Assembly (NCBI RefSeq): GCF_943913055.1
Contig: NZ_CALTWS010000169.1
Location: 1 to 5,833, forward strand
Length of the DNA stretch: 5,833 nucleotides
DNA from: an uncultured Brevundimonas sp.
Lineage (GTDB): Bacteria; Pseudomonadota; Alphaproteobacteria; Caulobacterales; Caulobacteraceae
Direction of reading: 5' to 3'
The position numbers and the translations under genes were made by a program. Below are positions 1 through 5,833 of the stretch, piece by piece. Numbering within the stretch: position 1 is the first letter of the stretch; the number at the start of each line of letters is the position of its first letter. The notes beneath the pieces were generated by a model. The model worked only from the letters and a program-made list of their open reading frames with translations, was not told the origin of the DNA and searched no databases.

Positions 1-855
1 ATGGATGAGGCCGGTGCCTTGTACTTCACCGACGTCGACCGCGTGATCTCCAACACCCGCACCCTGCAGCGGGTCATGAGCTATGCCGCCACCTTCAATG
101 CCTTGATTTCCTGCCGTCCGGCCGATCCCTGGCTGTCCGAAGGGGCTGTGGCGACCAGTGGCGAACTGGCCACGCGTCTAGGGTTGTCGTCTGTGCCCGC
201 CATCGCCGAACGCATCCAGCTGGAGCGCGACCTGGCCCTGGTCGAACAGACCGGCGCACGTTTCCTGGTGGACCAGATTTCGACCGAGGGCGCGCTGGAA
301 ACCCTGGCCCGCGCCCGTGCCAAGGGGCTGGAGATCGCGGCCTCGGTGTCGGTGAACCACCTCTGCTTCAACGAGATCGACATCGGTGACTATCGCACCT
401 TCTACCGGCTCGACCCGCCGTTGCGCAGCGAGGCGGATCGGCAGGCCCTGATCGAGGCGGTACGCGAAGGCCTGATCGACGTCATCACATCCGCCCACGC
501 CCCGGCCCCCGCCGAGGACAAGCGCCGTCCCTTTAGCGAGGCGACGCCGGGGGCCATCGGCCTTGAAACCCTGCTGCCCGCTGCGCTTACCCTGCATCAT
601 GAGGCGGGGCTGGACCTGCTCGACATACTGCGTCCCCTGACTCACGGCCCGGCCGGTCTGCTGGGTCTCGAGGCCGGACGACTGGCCGAGGGTGCGCCGG
701 CTGATCTCATTCTGTTCGACGCCAACGCTCCCGTCGTGGTCGACGCGGCCACATTGAAATCCAAATCCAAGAACTCGCCGTTCGACGGTCGCCGCCTACA
801 AGGCAGGGTCTTGCTCACCGTCGTCGGTGGCCGCATCGTCCACGGCGACGTCTGA
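1..855 (+). CDS. pyrX: Dihydroorotase-like protein, probably non-catalytic (PyrX/PyrC' type), 5' partial
   Basis: This is the C-terminal 284 residues of a dihydroorotase-family (amidohydrolase) protein. The family is about 430 residues long, so the true start and the N-terminal HxH metal motif lie upstream, and the ATG at position 1 is most likely an internal Met. Family landmarks are visible: GLSSVPAIAE (61-70), DPPLRSEADR (138-147), GLETLLPAAL (187-196), the KNSPFDG segment near the C-terminus and a final strand GRVLLTVVGGRIV. Residues that bind metal or catalyse in active enzymes are replaced: Arg39 where the vHxED motif has His, Asn119 and Gln92 at two further His positions, and Ala165 where the TDHAPH motif has the catalytic Asp. 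Non-catalytic homologues of this kind (PyrX/PyrC') act as structural partners of aspartate transcarbamoylase (PyrB) in several proteobacteria, with pyrB normally just upstream. I infer the same role here. Family membership is secure; lack of activity is well supported but inferred from motif alignment by eye. plsY follows after a 14-base gap. Confidence 0.8.
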   Translation: MDEAGALYFTDVDRVISNTRTLQRVMSYAATFNALISCRPADPWLSEGAVATSGELATRLGLSSVPAIAERIQLERDLALVEQTGARFLVDQISTEGALETLARARAKGLEIAASVSVNHLCFNEIDIGDYRTFYRLDPPLRSEADRQALIEAVREGLIDVITSAHAPAPAEDKRRPFSEATPGAIGLETLLPAALTLHHEAGLDLLDILRPLTHGPAGLLGLEAGRLAEGAPADLILFDANAPVVVDAATLKSKSKNSPFDGRRLQGRVLLTVVGGRIVHGDV

Positions 856-856
856 C

Positions 857-863
857 AGGAGAG
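857..863 (+). promoter_or_regulatory. Ribosome binding site of plsY
   Basis: AGGAGAG lies just after the stop of the dihydroorotase-like gene. Its AGGAG core ends 8 bases before the TTG at 870. This placement decides the plsY start: the in-frame ATGs at 885 and 900 are too far away to use it. The last base of the motif begins a GAATC (GANTC) site at 863-867. Confidence 0.75.
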
Positions 864-869
864 AATCAT

Positions 870-1523
870 TTGCCCGACCCCGCCATGCCTTTCGCGGCAA
901 TGCTCGCCCTGATGGCGGTCGGCGGCTATCTGCTCGGCTCCATTCCGTTTGGCGTGATTCTGACGCGGCTGGGCGGCGCGGGCGATGTGCGCAGCATCGG
1001 CTCGGGCAATATCGGTGCGACCAATGTGTTGCGGACCGGGCGCAAGGACCTGGCCATCGCGACACTGCTGCTGGATGCGGGCAAGGGCGCGGCGGCGCTG
1101 TTGCTGGCCAAATACCTGCTGGGCGGTACGAGCGCGAATGCCGAGCTCGCGGGCGCGATCGCGGGTGGCGCGGCGTTCCTCGGCCACCTCTTTCCCGTCT
1201 GGCTGAAGTTCAAGGGCGGCAAGGGGGTGGCGACCTTCTTTGGCCTGATGCTGGCGGCCTGGTGGCCGCTGGGGCTGGTGGCGGCGGCGATCTGGCTGCT
1301 GACCGCGGCCTTGCTGAGAATGTCGTCGCTGGCGGCGCTGGTGGCTTCGGCGGCGACGCCTCTGGTGGGGCTACTACCTGTGGATGCGCTGAAACTGCCC
1401 GCGCCCCAGTCCATTGTCTTGCTGGCGGCGTTCACCGCCGTGCTGATCTGGGTGAGGCACCATGAGAATATCGCCCGCCTCTTGAAGGGCGTCGAGCCGC
1501 GCATCGGGGCCAAGTCGGCGTGA
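870..1523 (+). CDS. plsY: Glycerol-3-phosphate acyltransferase PlsY (acyl-phosphate dependent)
   Basis: PlsY is an inner-membrane enzyme that moves the acyl chain from acyl-phosphate (made by PlsX) to the sn-1 position of glycerol-3-phosphate, the first step of phospholipid synthesis. The 217-residue length is normal for the family. All three conserved cytoplasmic motifs are present: GSIPFGVIL followed by RSIGSGNIGATNVLR (23-55), LLDAGKG with GHLFPVWLKFKGGKGVAT (67-73 and 105-122), and the C-terminal HHENIARLLKGVEPRIG (197-213). Long hydrophobic stretches at roughly 8-30, 62-86, 93-111, 120-148, 152-170 and 180-196 fit a multi-pass membrane protein. I chose the TTG start at 870 because of the well-placed AGGAG; starting at ATG 885 would remove only five residues and would not change the function. 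The stop overlaps the dprA start by four bases, implying one transcript and translational coupling. Identity is very secure; the start is likely. Confidence 0.95.
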   Translation: MPDPAMPFAAMLALMAVGGYLLGSIPFGVILTRLGGAGDVRSIGSGNIGATNVLRTGRKDLAIATLLLDAGKGAAALLLAKYLLGGTSANAELAGAIAGGAAFLGHLFPVWLKFKGGKGVATFFGLMLAAWWPLGLVAAAIWLLTAALLRMSSLAALVASAATPLVGLLPVDALKLPAPQSIVLLAAFTAVLIWVRHHENIARLLKGVEPRIGAKSA

Positions 1524-2608
1524 GCACCGGCCTGAGCGAGGCCGAGCGTTTCGCGCGGGTCCGTCTGGCCCGCACGGACAAGGTCGGCCCGGTCACCTTT
1601 CGCCAGTTGCTGGACCGGTTCGGCAGTGCGGCGCGCGCGGTCGAGGCCCTGCCCGACCTGATCCGCCGGGGCGGCAATGCGGGGCACACTCTGCCCTCGG
1701 TCGCCTCCGTCGAGGCCGAACTGGCGGCAGGCGAGCGGATCGGCGCCCGGCTGATCGTGCTGGGCGAGGCCCACTACCCCGACATGCTGGCCGCCCTCGA
1801 TCCGCCGCCACCCCTCCTCTGGACGCGGGGCGATGTCGAGCTGATGGCCCGGCCCTGCATAGGAATCGTCGGTGCGCGGATCGCCTCGGCCGGGGGCCAG
1901 CGGATCGCGCGAGGACTGGCGCAACAACTGGGTCAAGCTGGCCATGTGGTTGTGTCTGGCCTCGCGCGAGGCATCGACGGTGCAGCCCATGCTGGGGCGC
2001 TGGAGACCGGCACCGTCGCGGTTCTAGGTGGCGGCGTGGACGACATCTATCCGCCAGACAATGCCGACCTGTATGCGCAGATCGTGGAGCGCGGCTGCAT
2101 CGTATCCGAAAGCCCGGTCGGTGCGCGAGCCCAGGCGCGCGACTTCCCCCGGCGCAATCGCATCATCTCGGGGCTGTCGCGCGGGGTGATCGTTGTGGAG
2201 GCCGAAATTCGCTCCGGCTCGCTGATCACCGCGCGGCTGGCGGGTGAACAGGGGCGCGATGTCTTCGCCGTGCCGGGCTCGCCGCTGGACCCCCGTTCGA
2301 AAGGGCCGAACGAACTGCTGCGTCAGGGGGCAATCCTGTGCGAGGGGCTGGAGGATGTGGAGCGGGCGTTCAACACCCTGCGGACCCTGCGCGAGCCGGA
2401 GCACGGCAATCCGTTCGACGGCGCGCCCGACGAACTGGACGAGGCCCTGATCGAACAGGTGGCCGGTCTGCTGTCGCCCACGCCGACGCCGCGTGACGAA
2501 CTGGCCCGGGCGCTGGGCGTCTCGATCGGCACAGTCGCGGCGGCTCTGCTGGAACTCAGCCTGGCCGGTCGCGCGACCTTGCTGGCCGGAGGCCTTGTCT
2601 CCCGCTAG
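1520..2608 (+). CDS. dprA: DNA-processing protein DprA (Smf family)
   Basis: DprA binds incoming single-stranded DNA in the cytoplasm, protects it and loads RecA during natural transformation. It is also widespread in bacteria not known to be transformable. The 362-residue protein has the three-part layout of long DprAs. An N-terminal helical DNA-binding-like region (about 5-60) includes VGPVTFRQLLDRFG. A central Rossmann-like DprA domain (about 80-285) carries GIVGARIASAGG (114-125), SGLARGIDGAAHAGAL (146-161), GGGVDDIYPPDN (170-181), FPRRNRIISGLS (209-220), VVEAEIRSGSLITA (225-238) and FAVPGS (249-254). A C-terminal winged-helix segment (about 303-360) includes the helix-turn-helix-like ARALGVSIGTVAAALLEL. 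The start is GTG at 1520, whose bases overlap the plsY stop (GTGA), so translation is probably coupled to plsY; no other start is needed to cover the family N-terminus. The stop lies in a CTAG shared with the converging minus-strand gene. No key motif is missing. Confidence 0.95.
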   Translation: MSTGLSEAERFARVRLARTDKVGPVTFRQLLDRFGSAARAVEALPDLIRRGGNAGHTLPSVASVEAELAAGERIGARLIVLGEAHYPDMLAALDPPPPLLWTRGDVELMARPCIGIVGARIASAGGQRIARGLAQQLGQAGHVVVSGLARGIDGAAHAGALETGTVAVLGGGVDDIYPPDNADLYAQIVERGCIVSESPVGARAQARDFPRRNRIISGLSRGVIVVEAEIRSGSLITARLAGEQGRDVFAVPGSPLDPRSKGPNELLRQGAILCEGLEDVERAFNTLRTLREPEHGNPFDGAPDELDEALIEQVAGLLSPTPTPRDELARALGVSIGTVAAALLELSLAGRATLLAGGLVSR

Positions 2609-2844
2609 CTGGCGCGCCGGCGGCGCGCGGTCGGATCGCGCACGGGCTCGACCGCCTTGGGCACATTGGCCAGCCGGGCGGCGACCTCAAGGGCCTGGGC
2701 CAGGGCAGGATCGCCGTCCCAAAGCGCCATCTGCGCCAGTTCGGTCGACATGGCGCGGATGTATTCCCGCACCGGATAGTCGCCCAGATCGACAGCCCTG
2801 TCGGTCTGCCTGGATTCGGAGGTCGTCGCCGTCTCGGTTCGCAT
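2605..2844 (-). CDS. Small conserved-looking protein of unknown function, 79 residues
   Basis: I do not recognise this protein. Strong G/C bias at third codon positions in this frame, a good ribosome binding site and a fit exactly between neighbours support it as real. I chose ATG 2844 because GAGGGA ends six bases before it. Longer versions from ATG 2871 (100 - 12 = 88 residues) or GTG 2931 (108 residues) lack such a site and would add Cys-containing sequence with less typical codons. The N-terminus is polar, rich in Thr, Ser and Glu (2-16). Residues 24-60 (PVREYIRAMSTELAQMALWDGDP, then ALAQALEVAARLAN) look amphipathic and helical, and the C-terminus is basic with RRRR at 74-77. There is no signal peptide, membrane segment or metal motif, so it is probably a small cytosolic helical protein. 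The basic tail could contact nucleic acid or protein, but nothing proves it. It converges on dprA and diverges from topA, so it is likely to have its own promoter. Confidence 0.7.
   Translation of the reverse strand: MRTETATTSESRQTDRAVDLGDYPVREYIRAMSTELAQMALWDGDPALAQALEVAARLANVPKAVEPVRDPTARRRRAS
2612..2628. terminator. GC-only hairpin at the dprA convergent junction, possible bidirectional terminator
   Basis: GCGCGCC (2612-2618) and GGCGCGC (2622-2628) form a perfect seven-base-pair stem with a three-base loop. The left arm begins three bases after the dprA stop and sits inside the end of the minus-strand gene, where it encodes part of an Arg run. There is no T tract on either side, so it is not a classical intrinsic terminator. 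The position between converging genes is suggestive, but the stem could simply reflect CGC/CGG arginine codons. A role in ending both transcripts is inference. Confidence 0.35.
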
Positions 2845-2850
2845 GCCCAG

Positions 2851-2856
2851 TCCCTC
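2851..2856 (-). promoter_or_regulatory. Ribosome binding site of the small minus-strand gene
   Basis: On the minus strand this reads GAGGGA, within a longer AGAGAGGGA, six bases before ATG 2844. It is the only purine-rich site well spaced from any of the three possible starts (2844, 2871, 2931), so it decides the start. Confidence 0.55.
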
Positions 2857-2939
2857 TCTTGCGCCACCCATTGTTGCACAACCTATGGTGCGTTCGCAAT
2901 CTCCGACACAATCATGAATATCTTCTGACACGGGTGCGA

Positions 2940-2945
2940 TTGACA
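2940..2945 (+). promoter_or_regulatory. Possible -35 element of the topA promoter
   Basis: TTGACA is an exact match to the housekeeping -35 consensus, 52 bases before the topA ATG. No good -10 follows: the 16-18 base spacing gives CACCTT-like sequence, and the Caulobacter-type element GCTANAWC is only weakly echoed by GCCAACCA at 2957-2964. If it is used, the untranslated leader would be only about 20-30 bases. One hexamer alone is weak evidence. Confidence 0.3.
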
Positions 2946-2997
2946 GCGAGCCTTACGCCAACCACCTTCCCGGCCCTCTGAAAGGCCCCCTCCCCGC

Positions 2998-5631
2998 ATG
3001 AACCTCGTCGTCGTCGAGAGCCCCGCAAAGGCCAAGACCATCAACAAATATCTCGGCTCGGACTACACCGTCCTGGCCTCCTACGGTCACGTCCGCGACC
3101 TGCCGTCCAAAGATGGCTCGGTCCTGCCGGACGACGACTTCGCCATGTCGTGGGAGGTCGATGCCAAGGCCTCCAAGCGCCTGAGCGAGATCGCCGAGGT
3201 CGCCAAGACGTCGGACCGCGTCATCCTGGCCACAGACCCTGACCGCGAGGGCGAGGCGATCAGCTGGCATGTGCTGGAGATACTGACCAAGAAGAAGGTG
3301 CTGAAGGACACGCACGTCGAGCGGGTCACCTTCAACGCCATCACCAAGTCGGCCGTGCTGGAGGCCATGGCGGCCCCGCGCCAGATCGACATGGAACTGG
3401 TCGAGGCCTATCTGGCCCGCCGCGCGCTGGACTATCTTGTGGGCTTCAACCTCTCGCCGGTCCTGTGGCGCAAGCTGCCGGGCGCACGCTCGGCGGGCCG
3501 TGTGCAGTCGGTCGCTCTGCGCATCGTCGTCGATCGCGAGATGGAGATCGAGAAATTCAAGCCTCAGGAATACTGGTCCGTCGAGGCCGACCTGAACGCC
3601 GACAGCCCTCCGTTCACCGCGCGACTGGTCAAGCATGCCGGCAAGCGGGTGCAGCGTCTGGATATCGTCTCCGAAGCCATGGCGACGGCGGCGCGAGAGG
3701 CCATCAGCGCCGGCACCTTCACCATCACCTCGGTGGAGAAGAAGCCGGTCAAGCGCGCGCCCAGCCCGCCCTTCATGACCTCCACTCTGCAACAGGAGGC
3801 CAGCCGCAAGCTGGGTTTTACCGCCCAGCGCACCATGCAGGCGGCGCAGAAGCTATATGAGGGCGTCGACGATCAGGGCGGCCTGATCACCTATATGCGG
3901 ACCGACGGGCTGTACGTCAGCCCGGAAGGCATCGCCCAGGCCCGTGAGGTCATCGGCGACCGTTTCGGCCCTGCCTATGTCCCGGAGCAGCCGCGATACT
4001 ACAAGACCAAGGCCAAGAACGCCCAGGAAGCGCACGAGGCCATCCGGCCCACCAACATGACCCGTGCGCCCGAGACCCTGCGTCTAGATGGCGATTTGCA
4101 GAAACTGTATGAGCTGATCTGGAAGCGGACGATCGCCAGCCAGATGGAGTCTGCCCGTCTGGACCGCACCACGGTCGAGATCGAGGAGCCGACCGGCCAG
4201 ACTGCCCTGCGGGCCACCGGCCAGGTCGTAGCCTTCGACGGCTTTATGGCCGTGTACGAAGAGGGCCGCGATGACAAGCCCAAGGATGGAGCCGACGACG
4301 AGGACGACACCACCCGCCTGCCCGCGCTGAAGGAAGGGGCCGTCGCCCAGGTCGATGCGATCCGCACCGACCAGCATTTCACCGAACCGCCGCCGCGCTA
4401 TTCGGAAGCGACCCTGGTCAAGAAGCTGGAAGAGCTGGGGATCGGCCGACCCTCGACCTATGCCTCCATTCTGACGACGCTGCGCGACCGCGAGTATGTG
4501 CGCGTGGACAAGAACCGCTTTTATCCCGAGGACAAGGGACGGCTGGTCACGGCCTTCCTCGAGCAGTTCTTCGCCAAATGGGTGGAGTACGATTTCACCG
4601 CCGCGCTGGAAAACCGGCTGGACGAGGTCTCGGCAGGCGATCTGGACTGGAAGGTCTTGCTGCGAGAGTTCTGGACTGACTTCCATGCCGCGACCAGTGC
4701 CGCGGGCGAACTGCGGACCACGGCCATCCTGGATGCGCTGAACGAGAGCCTGGGGCCTCACATCTTCCCGCAGAAGGAGGATGGATCCGATCCGCGCGAA
4801 TGCCCGCTTTGCCATCAGGGGCAACTGAGCCTGAAGACCAGCCGATTCGGGGCCTTCGTCGGCTGCTCGCGTTATCCCGACTGCAAATTCACACGGCCCG
4901 TCGCGTCGCCGGACGCCGCGGACGGCGGGGCCGAGGGTGGCGACCGCGAACTGGGCATCGATCCCGCGACCGGCCAGCCAGTGCATCTGAAGATCGGCCG
5001 CTTCGGGCCCTATGTCGAAACCACCCCGCCCGGCGAGGAAAAGCCGAAACGCTCCTCCCTGCCCAAGGGCTGGTCGCCCGCGTCGCTGACGCTGGAGCAG
5101 GCCCTGCGCCTGCTCGCCCTGCCGCGCGAGGTCGGGCCACATCCCGAGGACGGGAAGATGATCACGGCGGGCCTCGGTCGCTATGGCCCGTTCGTGCTGC
5201 ACGCGGGCACCTATGCCAATGTCGCCGACATCGACGAGGTCTTCGAGGTCGGGCTGAACCGCGCCGTCGTCCTGCTGGCCGAAAAACGAGCCGGCAAGTT
5301 CGCCGGGCGTGGCGCTGCGGCGGCTCCGCTGAAGGATCTGGGGGCGCACCCGGAGACGGGCGAGCCGGTCCACGTCATGGCCGGCCGCTTCGGCCCCTAT
5401 GTGAAGTCGGGCAAGATCAATGCGACCCTGCCCAAGGGCACGGCCCCCGAGGACCTGACCCTGGAGGACGCCCTGCCCCTGCTGGCGGCGCGGGCTGCGG
5501 CGGCTCCAGCCAAGAGCAAGAAGACTCCGGCCAAAAAGGCGGCTCCCAAAAAGGCGACCGCAAAGAAGCCGGCGGCCAAGAAGCCCGCTGCCAAGAAGAA
5601 AGCCCCGGCGAAAAAGACCGCCGAGGCCTGA
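2998..5631 (+). CDS. topA: DNA topoisomerase I (type IA, TopA)
   Basis: TopA relaxes negative supercoils by cutting one strand through a 5'-phosphotyrosine link and passing the other strand. The 877-residue protein is full length. The TOPRIM domain starts at VVVESPAKAKT with Glu7 and has the metal motif ATDPDREGE (Asp80, Asp82, Glu84). SAGRVQSVALRIVVDRE (165-181), the active-site segment LITYMRTDG (Tyr299 catalytic, Arg301), QEAHEAIRPT (343-352) and ELGIGRPSTYASIL (479-492) complete the core. After the core come one Cys4 zinc ribbon (Cys602, 605, 623, 629), three C-terminal repeats centred on GRFGPYV (668-673), GRYGPFV (727-733) and GRFGPYV (796-802), and a Lys/Ala/Pro tail (837-877). A short acidic insert (425-440) lies within the core. 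ATG 2998 gives the standard family N-terminus MNLVVVESPAKAK. Its ribosome binding site is poor: AAAGG at 2981-2985 is 12 bases away. The gene is probably monocistronic, meeting the J-domain gene tail to tail. Confidence 0.98.
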   Translation: MNLVVVESPAKAKTINKYLGSDYTVLASYGHVRDLPSKDGSVLPDDDFAMSWEVDAKASKRLSEIAEVAKTSDRVILATDPDREGEAISWHVLEILTKKKVLKDTHVERVTFNAITKSAVLEAMAAPRQIDMELVEAYLARRALDYLVGFNLSPVLWRKLPGARSAGRVQSVALRIVVDREMEIEKFKPQEYWSVEADLNADSPPFTARLVKHAGKRVQRLDIVSEAMATAAREAISAGTFTITSVEKKPVKRAPSPPFMTSTLQQEASRKLGFTAQRTMQAAQKLYEGVDDQGGLITYMRTDGLYVSPEGIAQAREVIGDRFGPAYVPEQPRYYKTKAKNAQEAHEAIRPTNMTRAPETLRLDGDLQKLYELIWKRTIASQMESARLDRTTVEIEEPTGQTALRATGQVVAFDGFMAVYEEGRDDKPKDGADDEDDTTRLPALKEGAVAQVDAIRTDQHFTEPPPRYSEATLVKKLEELGIGRPSTYASILTTLRDREYVRVDKNRFYPEDKGRLVTAFLEQFFAKWVEYDFTAALENRLDEVSAGDLDWKVLLREFWTDFHAATSAAGELRTTAILDALNESLGPHIFPQKEDGSDPRECPLCHQGQLSLKTSRFGAFVGCSRYPDCKFTRPVASPDAADGGAEGGDRELGIDPATGQPVHLKIGRFGPYVETTPPGEEKPKRSSLPKGWSPASLTLEQALRLLALPREVGPHPEDGKMITAGLGRYGPFVLHAGTYANVADIDEVFEVGLNRAVVLLAEKRAGKFAGRGAAAAPLKDLGAHPETGEPVHVMAGRFGPYVKSGKINATLPKGTAPEDLTLEDALPLLAARAAAAPAKSKKTPAKKAAPKKATAKKPAAKKPAAKKKAPAKKTAEA
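5563..5592 (+). repeat. Tandem 15-base repeat in the topA Lys/Ala tail
   Basis: Two adjacent 15-base units (5563-5577 and 5578-5592) each encode KKPAA and differ at only two wobble positions (CCG/CCC and GCG/GCT). Looser copies of the same AKKxA pattern surround them from about 5506 to 5628. The pattern suggests slippage or unit duplication has shaped the length of the tail. A tail of this kind resembles those of histone H1-like bacterial proteins and probably binds DNA non-specifically. Confidence 0.7.
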
Positions 5632-5632
5632 C

Positions 5633-5833
5633 TCACTTCCGCAGAAGTCGATCCCTCGCCGCGTTCACTCGTGACGCAAGCCCTTCTGTCCCACCCTGAT
5701 CCGGGTGAGCTCGGGCCATCAGACGTTTCCAGGCCGCGTTGATCTGGGCGGGGGTGGCATCGGTTGCGACACCCAGCAACGCGCGCGCCTCGGCATCCGT
5801 CAGGCCCTCAGCGCGAGGTGGCAGGGACCGATG
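5633..5833 (-). CDS. J-domain (DnaJ-like) protein with C-terminal J domain, 5' partial
   Basis: Only the last 66 residues lie in the window, with no start codon visible; the reading frame runs off the right edge. Residues LTDAEARALLGVATDATPAQINAA fit helix I and II of a J domain, WKRLMARAHPDQGG (35-48) carries the HPD signature (His43, Pro44, Asp45) that stimulates Hsp70 ATPase, and LASRVNAARDRLL (52-64) matches helix III, ending at RK. The J domain at the extreme C-terminus, with the form LMxxxHPDxGG...NxARDxLL, is typical of the membrane-anchored Pam18/Tim14-like J proteins of alphaproteobacteria, in which a transmembrane segment precedes it. That part is outside the window, so the anchoring is inferred. 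The partner would be DnaK. The stop codon begins two bases past the topA stop, with one base between. A soluble J-domain co-chaperone is the alternative. Confidence 0.85.
   Translation of the reverse strand, partial: HRSLPPRAEGLTDAEARALLGVATDATPAQINAAWKRLMARAHPDQGGTEGLASRVNAARDRLLRK

Larger units (their letters stand above)
2845..2997. other. Divergent intergenic region between the small gene and topA
   Basis: This 153-base region should hold the promoters of both flanking genes. It is visibly less GC-rich than the coding sequence, especially around 2870-2945, as expected of promoter DNA. It contains a small inverted repeat (GTTG 2873-2876, CAAC 2879-2882) and a TCATGA palindrome flanked by A/T bases near 2912-2917. 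I see no convincing CtrA-like (TTAA-N7-TTAA) or LexA-like (GTTC-N7-GTTC) operator, no GANTC site and no riboswitch-like structure. Confidence 0.6.

Noticed and set aside
926..1990. A 354-residue open frame on the minus strand across plsY and dprA
   Set aside because: It lies antisense to two genes with complete family motifs and crosses their junction. Long open frames opposite GC-rich genes are common, and the product has no recognisable motif.
2605..2931. A longer form of the small minus-strand protein starting at GTG 2931 or ATG 2871
   Set aside because: Neither start has a well-spaced ribosome binding site, whereas ATG 2844 has GAGGGA six bases away. The added residues look less like coding sequence. 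The longer forms cannot be fully excluded.
2493..2981. A plus-strand open frame of 162 residues across the end of dprA and the following region
   Set aside because: It is out of frame with dprA, opposes the better-supported minus-strand gene, and is rich in Arg, Pro and Trp as expected of a shadow frame.
2971..2990. GGCC / GGCC inverted repeat before topA as a leader hairpin
   Set aside because: Only four pairs close a long loop, which is expected by chance in GC-rich DNA; there is no sign of an attenuator or riboswitch.
4084..5373. A 429-residue open frame on the minus strand inside topA
   Set aside because: It is antisense to conserved topA motifs and is explained by the GC-rich codon pattern of topA; no family features are seen.
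5692..5707. Inverted repeat CACCC / GGGTG with a six-base loop
   Set aside because: It lies within the HPD-coding part of the J-domain gene, has only five pairs and no T tract, so it is best explained as coding sequence.

Overview
This is a GC-rich window with strongly G/C-biased third codon positions, in the style of an alphaproteobacterium. The protein sequences and few GANTC sites (about nine by eye) suggest Caulobacterales, possibly a Brevundimonas-like organism; the lineage is inference. It reads mainly as ordinary chromosomal housekeeping sequence. I see no insertion sequence, CRISPR array, tRNA, rRNA or phage gene.

Layout. Positions 1-2608 hold a compact plus-strand gene train: the 3' part of a dihydroorotase-like gene (probably the non-catalytic pyrX/pyrC' type), then plsY (TTG start, strong ribosome binding site), then dprA (GTG start overlapping the plsY stop by 4 bases). 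A small minus-strand gene of unknown function (2605-2844) runs into dprA tail to tail, and the two stop codons share the tetranucleotide CTAG. A short divergent intergenic region (2845-2997) separates it from topA (2998-5631), which encodes a full-length DNA topoisomerase I with a zinc ribbon, three C-terminal repeat units and a lysine/alanine-rich tail. At the right edge, 5633-5833 on the minus strand is the 3' end of a J-domain protein whose HPD motif lies close to its C-terminus. It converges on topA with a one-base gap.

The first three genes look co-transcribed but serve different pathways: pyrimidine synthesis (probably as a structural partner of aspartate transcarbamoylase), membrane phospholipid synthesis, and single-stranded DNA handling in transformation or recombination. 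topA is a separate transcription unit controlling supercoiling. The most notable points are the loss of metal-ligand and catalytic residues in the dihydroorotase-like protein, the shared CTAG stop with a GC-only hairpin beside it, the uncharacterised 79-residue protein, and the partial J-domain gene. I found no convincing evidence of a wholly new system here.
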